Shown: positions 1-5,408, counted from the stretch's first letter. The stretch: DNA of 6,008 nucleotides from Acidobacteriota bacterium (GCA_027064265.1 JAMOQA010000557.1:1-6008), one strand, 5' to 3'. Notes: generated by a model not told the origin, from the letters alone. A program made the numbers and translations.

Positions 1-1398
1 GCCCTGGCGATCCCGAACATGTTCTCCACCTGGGTCCGGATGCCGATCCGGGCCGCCCTGGTGCCGATGTTCACCCGGCACCTCCACGAGGAAGGGGAAG
101 AGCGGGCCTGGGCGATCGCCAGCAACGTGATCAACACGCTGGCCCTCGGGCTCGTGCTGCTGGTGGGGGCGCTGTGGCTCGCGGCGCCGCTCCTCGTGCG
201 GGCGCTCTCCCTCGGGTTCCGGGACGAGGCGAGCTGGGCGGAGGCGACGCGGCTCACCCGGATCCTGGTGATCTCGATCGTCTTCACCGTGCTCGCGGTC
301 GTCTTCGGCTCGCTCCAGAACGTCTACCGCCGCCAGCACTGGCCGGCGATCGCCCGGGTGGTGCAGACCGGGATCGTCGTCGCGGCGATCGTGGTGCTGG
401 GGCCGCGGATCGGCCTCACTGGGTACGCCCTCGGGATCCTCGCGGGGGCGGCGGCATCGTTCCTGCTGCAGGGGACGATCGTCCTCGCGCACCTGCGGTA
501 CTGGCGGCCCGTCGTGCGGCCGTTCGCCCCGGAGGTCCGCGAGGTCGTCTCCCTCGCGCTGCCGCTCTTCATCGGGCTGACCGGCACCCGCCTCGACGTG
601 ATCCTCGACCGGAACTTCGCGTCGTTCCTGCCCGAGGGGCAGCTGACGATGCTCTGGTTCGCCTTCGCCTACTCGGCGGTCTTCACCGACCTGGTCGTGA
701 TGGTCAGCCAGGCGGTCTTCCTGCCGCACTTCGCGCACCTCGCGGCGGAGGGGCGCACCGACGAGCTGCGCCACCGGCTGGGGCAGGCGCTCTCCGCGTA
801 CCTGTTCCTCACGCTGCCCGTCGCGGCGTTCCTCGTCGCCGGGGCGGGGCCGGTGATCGACCTGTTCCTGCGCTGGGGGAAGTTCACCGCGGAGAACGCG
901 GCGCTGACCGCCCGGCTGCTGGCGATCCTGGCCCTCGGGTCTCCGTTCTACCTGGCGGGCCAGCTCCTCGCCCAGGTGTTCATCTCCACCGGCGACACGA
1001 AGACGCCGGTCAAGGTCGGCTTCTGGCGGATCGGCTTCAAGGCGGTGCTCTCCGCGGCGCTCCTGCCGCTGCTGCTGGTCCAGGGGCTGGCGATCGCGAC
1101 GACGTTCTCCTCGTGGTTCCGCACGGGCCTCCTGTGGCGCCGGCTCGGGCGGGACTTCCGGCCGGAGGCCGGTCCGTTCCTCGGCCGGGTTACCCGGCTC
1201 GTCCTCGCGGCCGCGGCGGGGGGCGTCGCCGCGTGGGCGTTCTTCCTGTGGGTGCCTCCCTTCGGCGAGGGGGTCGTCGCCCGGGCCGCCCGCCTCCTCG
1301 CCGGCGCCGGGATCACGATGGCCGTCCACGTCGCCCTCTCCGTCGTCACCGGCGCCGCGCCCCTCGGCGACCTGCTCTCCCGCCTGCGCCGCCGCTGA
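1..1398 (+). CDS. MurJ/MviN-family lipid flippase, 5'-truncated by window edge
   Basis: Polytopic inner-membrane protein of the MOP superfamily. MurJ members flip lipid II for peptidoglycan synthesis, and relatives move other lipid-linked sugars. The frame is open from base 1, so the 465 visible codons lack the start. About 50 residues (first helix and the SRxLGFxRD region of typical MurJ, usual length about 500-530) should lie upstream. Family marks seen: the opening AIPN segment followed by AALVPMF (MurJ: PNLLRR...AFVPVF), LALPLFIG near bases 553-575, a TLPVAAFLVAGAGPVIDLFL stretch followed by WGKFTAEN, and the GDTKTPVKVG loop at 991-1020, which is highly characteristic. The C-terminus is helical and ends in an Arg-rich tail (LLSRLRRR). 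The usual FAEGA motif after the PN segment is missing, so this may be a divergent MurJ or a MurJ-like flippase for another glycolipid. I therefore give no symbol. Family assignment is confident; substrate is not. Confidence 0.9.
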   Translation, partial: ALAIPNMFSTWVRMPIRAALVPMFTRHLHEEGEERAWAIASNVINTLALGLVLLVGALWLAAPLLVRALSLGFRDEASWAEATRLTRILVISIVFTVLAVVFGSLQNVYRRQHWPAIARVVQTGIVVAAIVVLGPRIGLTGYALGILAGAAASFLLQGTIVLAHLRYWRPVVRPFAPEVREVVSLALPLFIGLTGTRLDVILDRNFASFLPEGQLTMLWFAFAYSAVFTDLVVMVSQAVFLPHFAHLAAEGRTDELRHRLGQALSAYLFLTLPVAAFLVAGAGPVIDLFLRWGKFTAENAALTARLLAILALGSPFYLAGQLLAQVFISTGDTKTPVKVGFWRIGFKAVLSAALLPLLLVQGLAIATTFSSWFRTGLLWRRLGRDFRPEAGPFLGRVTRLVLAAAAGGVAAWAFFLWVPPFGEGVVARAARLLAGAGITMAVHVALSVVTGAAPLGDLLSRLRRR

Positions 1399-1536
1399 CC
1401 CGGCGTCCTGGCCCCGCTTCCCGTGCCGCCATCGTGCGCCGGTGACGGCGCGCCGAATCAGGCGCAAGGGTCGCGCGCCCGGAGGCGCGTCCGTGCCGTG
1501 CCGCCCGGTGCGCCTGCGACGGCGTCCCCGGGGTCC

Positions 1537-1565
1537 TTGTCCCGCGCCCGGGAGGGGCGTATCCC
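1537..1565 (+). promoter_or_regulatory. Weak candidate sigma-70-type promoter for the precursor gene
   Basis: TTGTCC (1537-1542) and TATCCC (1560-1565) are separated by exactly 17 bases. The -35 matches the consensus at 4 of 6 positions and the -10 at only 3 of 6. Its position upstream of the structured leader makes sense, but in a sequence this GC-rich the match could be chance. Confidence 0.25.
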
Positions 1566-1582
1566 GGAAGTGTCGAAGGCCA

Positions 1583-1598
1583 GGAGCAGGCCTGCTCC
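1583..1598. repeat. Perfect 16-bp palindrome in the leader
   Basis: GGAGCAGG followed directly by CCTGCTCC: a perfect two-fold symmetric 16-mer with no spacer. It starts about 18 bases after the candidate -10, so it could be a dimeric repressor or activator site or part of an RNA hairpin. A zero-base loop favours a DNA-binding site over an RNA hairpin. No protein is assigned; the HTH regulator at 3283-4518 is one candidate. Confidence 0.5.
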
Positions 1599-1608
1599 CC
1601 GCGAAACC

Positions 1609-1640
1609 GGGGCGGCGCCCGCGGCCGGGGCGCCCGCCCC
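1609..1640 (+). promoter_or_regulatory. Strong GC hairpin in the leader
   Basis: GGGGCGGCGCCC (1609-1620) pairs with GGGCGCCCGCCCC (1628-1640) with a single one-base bulge, leaving a loop of about 7 bases. It lies between the palindrome at 1583-1598 and the hairpin at 1647-1668. No U-tract follows, so it is not a canonical intrinsic terminator. It is a probable structural element of the 5' UTR, with the caution that GC-only pairing is easy to find in this composition. Confidence 0.4.
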
Positions 1641-1646
1641 ACGAGG

Positions 1647-1668
1647 CGCGAAGGGGGGACCCTTCGCG
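1647..1668 (+). promoter_or_regulatory. Hairpin next to the Shine-Dalgarno, with a competing pairing
   Basis: CGCGAAGGG (1647-1655) and CCCTTCGCG (1660-1668) form a perfect 9-bp stem around a GGGA tetraloop, ending one base before the GGAGGTGA ribosome site at 1670-1677. The 3' arm can instead pair with an upstream copy: CCCCGCGAA at 1597-1605 is the exact complement of TTCGCGGGG at 1663-1671, which would enclose the 1609-1640 hairpin and reach into the ribosome site. The two pairings exclude each other, as in translational attenuators. A regulatory role is inference. Confidence 0.4.
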
Positions 1669-1669
1669 G

Positions 1670-1677
1670 GGAGGTGA
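1670..1677 (+). promoter_or_regulatory. Ribosome binding site fixing the start at 1684
   Basis: GGAGGTGA lies 6 bases before ATG 1684. The spacing selects this ATG over the in-frame ATG three codons later. It can be partly masked by the leader pairing 1597-1605/1663-1671. Confidence 0.8.
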
Positions 1678-1683
1678 GAGACG

Positions 1684-2583
1684 ATGTACGCGATGGTCAG
1701 GAAGGTCCTGGTGGTGGTGCTCGCGTCGCTCCTCGCGGTGCCGATGACGCTGGCGGGCGGTGCCGTGGCGCCGGTCGTGCCGGACGATCTCGAGGGGGTG
1801 ATCCTGGACTCGGTCCCCGCGGAGTGGGGGGACCTGGTCTCCCCGGTCCCGACCCAGGTCCCGGGGCTCTACGTGGTGGTCGCCCAGCCGTACCTGGCGC
1901 TCGACCCCCGTGCCGACTCGTTCCGCGCGCGGTGGGAGGATGCCGCTCCGAATCCGCTGGACACGGATGCCGTGGGCGCGTTGCTCCAGGATCCGGCACT
2001 GCAGGGTGCCACAATGCTCGTCCTCGGCCTGGTCGAGACCTCGGGACCGGCGGTCAGTCTCCTCGCGTACACCGAGGTCCAGGTTCAGAACGGCGAGTAC
2101 GTGAGGGTTGAGCCCCAGAGCTTCGACCGGCAGGAGTTCCGTGAGGCACTCCACGCATGGAGGGCTTCGCTGTTGCGGCGCATCTACCGGGACGACCGCC
2201 TGCGCGACGAGCGTTTCGCGGCGGAGGTCGCCTGGTACACCATCATGTCGGACGACTCGAGGGTGGCGGGTCTCTGGGCCGCCCACCTGATGGGTCCCGG
2301 AGAGGACTGCTCGAAGAGTGTCCAGTCGCCAAACGACTGCGAGGACTGCTGCACGGGGCAGTACTTCTGGAACTACTTCGGGTGCTACACTGCCACGGGC
2401 CTGACGGCCGGTGGCGTATGCCTGATCGCCGCGGCGTGCGGTCCGTTCAGCGGTGCATGTTGTGAGGTGGCTGGCTCGGTCGCCGTCACGTTCGTCGTGA
2501 GGAACTGCTTCGGGGCCGTCGACGACGACGTCAAGGCGTGCACGACGACGTGCAAGAAGGGGCTGGAAGTGCAGGGGATGTGA
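1684..2583 (+). CDS. Exported protein with Cys-rich C-terminal domain; halocin C8-like precursor candidate
   Basis: 299 residues. A Sec-type signal peptide is visible: R6-K7, hydrophobic core about 8-22, probable cleavage around 24-28. Residues about 30-208 form a cysteine-free domain, ending in a charged, probably helical stretch (about 150-203). From residue 209 there are twelve cysteines: 209, 219, 222, 223, 234, 246, 252, 259, 260, 275, 286, 290, around a hydrophobic core (about 240-272) and ending in a short KKG-containing tail. Halocin C8 precursors (about 283 residues) share this layout: export signal, about 200-residue N-terminal part acting as immunity protein, then a peptide of about 76 residues with ten cysteines. 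Here Cys219-Cys290 spans 72 residues. I infer a disulfide-rich antimicrobial or signalling peptide released from a precursor. Cys spacing is not identical, and halocin C8 uses a Tat rather than Sec signal, so another secreted Cys-rich protein is possible. Strong SD; followed after 20 bases by a membrane protein gene. Confidence 0.85.
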   Translation: MYAMVRKVLVVVLASLLAVPMTLAGGAVAPVVPDDLEGVILDSVPAEWGDLVSPVPTQVPGLYVVVAQPYLALDPRADSFRARWEDAAPNPLDTDAVGALLQDPALQGATMLVLGLVETSGPAVSLLAYTEVQVQNGEYVRVEPQSFDRQEFREALHAWRASLLRRIYRDDRLRDERFAAEVAWYTIMSDDSRVAGLWAAHLMGPGEDCSKSVQSPNDCEDCCTGQYFWNYFGCYTATGLTAGGVCLIAAACGPFSGACCEVAGSVAVTFVVRNCFGAVDDDVKACTTTCKKGLEVQGM

Positions 2584-2591
2584 TTGCCAGC

Positions 2592-2598
2592 GAGGTGA
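2592..2598 (+). promoter_or_regulatory. Ribosome binding site deciding the start at 2604
   Basis: GAGGTGA lies 5 bases before ATG 2604, in nearly the same local context as the site before 1684 (GAGGTGA followed by an A/G-rich spacer ending ACG, then ATG). It argues for 2604 over the upstream in-frame ATG at 2538, which lies inside the preceding gene. Confidence 0.75.
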
Positions 2599-2603
2599 AG
2601 ACG

Positions 2604-3155
2604 ATGCTCGGAAGATGGGACGAGTCCACCCGCCTGATCCATGGAAGGAGACTCTCCATCGGCTACGCGTTGCCGCTGACCCTGTGGGGCTTCCTGCTGT
2701 TCGGGTGTTCCCTGCTGGGCTTGGGGAACAGTCGAACCGTGCTCGTGATGGTCGAGTGGCCCGTGCTGTATGGAGGCTTGTGGCTCGGTCTTCGACCGCT
2801 CGTGCGGGCGAGCATGGATCTCACGGCGGCGCACCAGGGCTGCAGGCTCGAGGACCTGGAGCCCGGCACCGGCTGGAGGAGTCTCCTGGGGCTCACGGAC
2901 GACGAGCCCTGGTGGTTGCTGTGGACGCTGGTGGCGAGCTGGATGTCGGTTCCGGCGATGGCGGCCCTCATGGTCGCGGCGCTGATCCTCTCCGGAGCCC
3001 ACGGGGGGGCATGGCGGTTGGCCGGGCCGACGCTCGCCATCGTCCAGACGGGATCGTTCCTGCTGACGTTCATGCTGGCACCGCTGGTGAAGCGCATGAC
3101 CGCGGGGAGCGACTCGCCGAGACGAGAAGAAACCGGCACGGAGGTCCTGCGGTAG
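2604..3155 (+). CDS. Small four-helix membrane protein, possible partner/immunity protein
   Basis: 183 residues from ATG 2604. I do not recognise a family. Four hydrophobic segments are visible: about 19-41, 45-65, 103-131 and 138-162. Charge distribution (R4, R10, R16, R17 before helix 1; R64, R68 after helix 2; K163, R164, R173, R174 after helix 4) predicts both termini and the central 66-102 loop in the cytoplasm. The gap to the preceding stop is only 20 bases, with its own SD, and a terminator-like hairpin follows, so the two genes probably form one transcript. Bacteriocin loci often carry a small membrane protein for immunity or export beside the precursor, so that role is plausible, but it rests on context only. 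By eye, third positions are somewhat less GC-saturated than in the flippase gene, which would fit a different history. No catalytic motif (such as a CPBP EExxxR site) is evident. Confidence 0.8.
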   Translation: MLGRWDESTRLIHGRRLSIGYALPLTLWGFLLFGCSLLGLGNSRTVLVMVEWPVLYGGLWLGLRPLVRASMDLTAAHQGCRLEDLEPGTGWRSLLGLTDDEPWWLLWTLVASWMSVPAMAALMVAALILSGAHGGAWRLAGPTLAIVQTGSFLLTFMLAPLVKRMTAGSDSPRREETGTEVLR

Positions 3156-3161
3156 GATCGA

Positions 3162-3192
3162 GGGGCAGCGGCGGTCCGCCGCTGCCCCCCTT
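3162..3192 (+). terminator. Terminator-like hairpin after the two-gene unit
   Basis: GGGGCAGCGGCGG (3162-3174) and CCGCCGCTGCCCC (3176-3188) are perfect 13-bp complements around T3175; a realistic RNA form is an 11-bp stem with a GGTCC loop. The stem begins 7 bases after the stop at 3155 and is followed by CCTT, a very short T run, so termination efficiency is uncertain. Confidence 0.6.
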
Positions 3193-3220
3193 GACTCCCG
3201 TTCGACACCCGCGGTAGATT
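3191..3220 (+). promoter_or_regulatory. Sigma-70-type promoter for the regulator operon
   Basis: TTGACT (3191-3196, 5 of 6 to TTGACA) and TAGATT (3215-3220, 4 of 6 to TATAAT) are separated by 18 bases. This is the best promoter match noticed in the window. Its -35 begins directly at the T residues of the preceding terminator. A transcript start near 3226-3228 would give a leader of about 55 bases containing the inverted repeat at 3237-3269. Confidence 0.6.
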
Positions 3221-3236
3221 CCCCTCGTCCAAGATG

Positions 3237-3269
3237 CCCCGAGGGGGGGGGGCGTCCCGGCCCTCGGGG
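3237..3269 (+). repeat. 9-bp inverted repeat with G10 run in the regulator leader
   Basis: CCCCGAGGG (3237-3245) and CCCTCGGGG (3261-3269) are exact complements separated by 15 bases. A run of ten G (3243-3252) overlaps the left arm and loop. The element sits between the promoter and the SD at 3271-3276. It could be an autoregulatory operator for the HTH protein downstream or an RNA hairpin touching the ribosome site. G-run length could alter pairing. Function is inferred from position only. Confidence 0.45.
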
Positions 3270-3270
3270 G

Positions 3271-3276
3271 AGGAGG
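3271..3276 (+). promoter_or_regulatory. Ribosome binding site selecting ATG 3283
   Basis: AGGAGG is 6 bases before ATG 3283. A GTG at 3277, two codons upstream in frame, would abut this site, so ATG 3283 is preferred. Confidence 0.7.
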
Positions 3277-3282
3277 GTGCGC

Positions 3283-4518
3283 ATGGACGGGGGAATCTCC
3301 CTGGGGGCGTTGCTCCGGCGCCGCCGGGAGGAGCTGGGGCTGAGCACCTACAAGGTATCGGCAAGGCTCGATCGTCTCGGGGTCCGCCTCTCGCCCAGCC
3401 AGGTCCGCCGCATCGAGAACGGGGCCATGCCGCGCAGCGACCAGCTGGCGGGGCTCTGCCGCATCTATGACCTCGCGCCGCAGTACCTCCACGACGTGAT
3501 CCTGGTGACCGGCGACCGGGCGGTCCGGGTCTCGGACAGGGACAGGTCGATCGAAGACCTGCTGCGGGAAGGAGTCGAGCTGGCGGGCCGCGGCCTGGAA
3601 GACCGGGCGCGGGCGCGCTTCGCGGCGGCGCTAGGGAAGGCACTGTCTGCCGGCGACGCGGCGGCGGCGTCCCGGGCCCGGATCCGGCTGGCCTGGATGG
3701 ATGTCCGGCAGGGATACTGGGCCTCGGTGATCTTCCGCTGCGCCGAGGTCCTGAACGACGAGGCCGCGGAGCCGCGAGACAGGGACGTGGCGCGCTGTTT
3801 CCTGCTCCGCGCGTTCTCGCGGGGAGAGTGGATCGAGATCGCGACGAGGTACGCGCCGGTCGTCGAGGCGATCGCAACGGACCGGAAGAAGGACTCCATG
3901 CTGCGGGGGACGGCCTGGTCGGCCCTCGCCCGGTTCCACCGTCTGTCGGGCGACGTCGACCGGACGATCGAAGCTGCCCGGCGGGCCGCGCGCCTCTACG
4001 GTCGCTCGGAGGCGCGGCCGGAGAAGATCCGCGCCGTGTACGAGATCGCCGACGTGTTGCACGCCGCGGGGCGCGATGGGGAGGCGCTGCGGGAGCTGAG
4101 GGCGCTCGAGCGGGAGACGCGCAAGGCGGCCTTCCGTGGCGGGCGTCTCGGCGTCCTGTGGCGGCTCGGCCGCGCGCTCGGCGCACTCGGCAGGGCGGAT
4201 GCGGCGATTCCCTTCCTCGAGGAGGCGGAGGAACTGGCCGAGGAACTCCACCAGGACGGGATCCGCTTCCGCACCCGGTACTGGCTGGCGGAGGCGTTTC
4301 AAGCCACCGGCCACGAGAACCGTGCCGCGGAACTCGAGGAGTGGCTCCTGGACGAGGCGCGGCGGCAGGACGACCGATGGCCCGAGGTGCGGGCCGTTCG
4401 CCGCTGGTCTCGCAAGGAGAACCGGGAGGAACACGCGTCGTCCGCGAGTATCGTGGCCGAGGAGGCAAGATCGGCCGCGCGAGCGGACGCGAGCCCGATG
4501 GCGGGAGGTGAAGCATGA
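3283..4518 (+). CDS. HTH (XRE-type) plus TPR transcriptional regulator
   Basis: 411 residues from ATG 3283, cytoplasmic. Residues about 7-64 form an XRE/Cro-CI-type helix-turn-helix: ALLRRRREELGLS opens helix 1, and LSPSQVRRIENGAMP matches the recognition-helix and turn signature (S-x-x-x-V-x-x-I-E-N-G). A short linker (about 65-100) leads into helical repeats. Clear TPR-like units are at about 211-240, 251-280, 290-320 and 331-361, with probable degenerate ones at 100-200. The last 30 residues are Ala/Glu/Ser-rich and probably disordered. HTH plus C-terminal TPR is the layout of peptide-sensing RRNPP regulators (NprR, PlcR, Rgg), but many HTH-TPR proteins in high-GC bacteria have unknown ligands. 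The gene has its own promoter and an inverted repeat in its leader, and its stop overlaps the next start by 4 bases (ATGA), so it is co-translated with an exported protein. Regulator identity is confident; ligand and targets are unknown. Confidence 0.85.
   Translation: MDGGISLGALLRRRREELGLSTYKVSARLDRLGVRLSPSQVRRIENGAMPRSDQLAGLCRIYDLAPQYLHDVILVTGDRAVRVSDRDRSIEDLLREGVELAGRGLEDRARARFAAALGKALSAGDAAAASRARIRLAWMDVRQGYWASVIFRCAEVLNDEAAEPRDRDVARCFLLRAFSRGEWIEIATRYAPVVEAIATDRKKDSMLRGTAWSALARFHRLSGDVDRTIEAARRAARLYGRSEARPEKIRAVYEIADVLHAAGRDGEALRELRALERETRKAAFRGGRLGVLWRLGRALGALGRADAAIPFLEEAEELAEELHQDGIRFRTRYWLAEAFQATGHENRAAELEEWLLDEARRQDDRWPEVRAVRRWSRKENREEHASSASIVAEEARSAARADASPMAGGEA
4503..4511 (+). promoter_or_regulatory. 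Ribosome binding site inside the regulator's 3' end
   Basis: GGGAGGTGA ends 3 bases before ATG 4515, placing the GGAGG core at normal distance. It lies within the last codons of the regulator, whose TGA (4516-4518) overlaps this ATG. This supports translational coupling and fixes the start of the downstream gene. Confidence 0.75.
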
Positions 4519-5408
4519 GGAGGCTTCACAGGACGGCGATCGTGGTGGGCGCCCTCGTGCTCGCTTCCGTCGGGCTCCGGGCCGAGGTATCCGTGGACCA
4601 GCCCGGGGGGGCGTTCCCGCAGTGGCTGTCCCTTGCGCTCCAGGGGGGTGGTGACGACGCGTGCCCGTCGCCCTGGTCCGTCGTCCGGAACGGCATCCCC
4701 GCGGAGTGGGTGCTCAACCCGGACGGCGACCTGCGGGGTGACGGCCATCCGGCGGCAGCCTTCCCCGCGGGAACGTTCCGGCCGGCGGTGGCCTGGTCCA
4801 CCCCGGTCGAGGGGAATGGCCGGGACGTCGTGCTTTCCGAGTGGACGGGGTCGGCGTGGTCCGCGCCGTCGACGGTGGCGGGCGGCGTGGCCGACCAACG
4901 GGGACCGGACGTCGCGGCGCTGCCGGACGGTGGACTGGTCATCACCTGGTGGGAGGACGACGGGAACGTCCGGCAGGTGTGGGTGCGGAAGCGGGCGGCC
5001 GACGGCACGTGGCAGGCAGCCGAGGCGGTTTCTCCCGCGGGCGAAGACTGCCGCTGGCCCGCGGTGGCGGTTGTCGACGGGGTCGTCCTGGTCGGCTGGT
5101 TCCGGGAGCGGGGCGACGGGACGCGCGAGGTGGTCGTAGCGCGAGAGGACGCGGCCTGGGCGACCGAGGTGATCGGCGAGACGGCCTACGCCGGCCCGGA
5201 CGACGACGGGAACGCGTTCCTCGAGCTGCACGCGGTCGGCACGCGGGCCTGGGCCGACTGGCGTCTCGCGGCCGACCGGATCGGGACCTCCCGGCGCGAC
5301 CCGGCGGGCGGCTCGTGGAGCGCGGTGGACGAGATCCCGTGCGAGAACAGCCCGGACGGCCGTCGCCTCGCCCGCTGGGAAGCAAAGAAGCGGGCCCTCG
5401 GCTGGTAG
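4515..5408 (+). CDS. Secreted beta-propeller-like protein (BNR/sialidase-fold type)
   Basis: 297 residues. Signal peptide visible: basic MRRLHR, hydrophobic 8-21, likely cleavage after LRA (residue 23). The mature part has a recurring unit of about 45-50 residues: PAVA or PDVA, a Gly-rich turn, hydrophobic strand ending in W, polar turn, V-V strand, then a W-containing strand. Copies are at about 88-123, 129-174, 180-222 and, weaker, 232-274. This is the spacing of propeller blades as in BNR/sialidase-fold or exported ligand-binding proteins. No complete Asp-box (S-x-D-x-G-x-T-W) is seen and no catalytic set is recognisable, so I do not call an enzyme. Only about four blades are evident where propellers usually need five to eight, so it may be short, oligomeric or have an unrecognised N-terminal blade (residues 50-85). 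Three cysteines (50, 179, 276). Co-translated with the upstream regulator, suggesting a surface or secreted role under its control. Confidence 0.8.
   Translation: MRRLHRTAIVVGALVLASVGLRAEVSVDQPGGAFPQWLSLALQGGGDDACPSPWSVVRNGIPAEWVLNPDGDLRGDGHPAAAFPAGTFRPAVAWSTPVEGNGRDVVLSEWTGSAWSAPSTVAGGVADQRGPDVAALPDGGLVITWWEDDGNVRQVWVRKRAADGTWQAAEAVSPAGEDCRWPAVAVVDGVVLVGWFRERGDGTREVVVAREDAAWATEVIGETAYAGPDDDGNAFLELHAVGTRAWADWRLAADRIGTSRRDPAGGSWSAVDEIPCENSPDGRRLARWEAKKRALGW

Larger units (their letters stand above)
1399..1683. other. Intergenic region / leader upstream of the Cys-rich precursor gene
   Basis: 285 bases between the flippase stop and the next start. Open frames here translate to Arg/Pro/Ala-rich low-complexity sequence without family resemblance, so I call no gene. 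The 3' half (1537-1677) holds a weak promoter candidate and three consecutive inverted repeats leading into the Shine-Dalgarno, listed separately. I see nothing I can support in 1399-1536; no T-tract terminator follows the flippase gene. Confidence 0.6.

Noticed and set aside
174..1445. A 423-codon + strand frame overlapping the flippase
   Set aside because: Out of frame with a clear MurJ-family sequence and almost entirely Arg/Gly/Ala/Pro.
1609..1640. Intrinsic terminator for the flippase gene
   Set aside because: The hairpin is strong but over 200 bases from the stop and has no T tract after it.
1423..1747. Small + strand frames in the leader of the precursor gene
   Set aside because: Arg/Pro/Ala-rich, no SD at a sensible distance, and they cover the inverted repeats; better explained as composition artefacts.
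2538..2603. Upstream ATG for the membrane protein
   Set aside because: It lies inside the preceding gene, adds 22 polar residues before the first helix, and lacks the strong SD found before ATG 2604.
3277..3282. GTG start two codons upstream of the regulator's ATG
   Set aside because: It directly abuts AGGAGG, leaving no spacer to that site, whereas ATG 3283 has ideal spacing. A start at GTG would add only two residues.
2663..4516. A 617-codon open frame on the - strand
   Set aside because: It runs opposite the HTH-TPR gene and the membrane protein, and its translation is Arg/Pro/Ser-rich low complexity, the usual shadow of GC-rich codons. The + strand genes have domains, SD sites and sensible starts.
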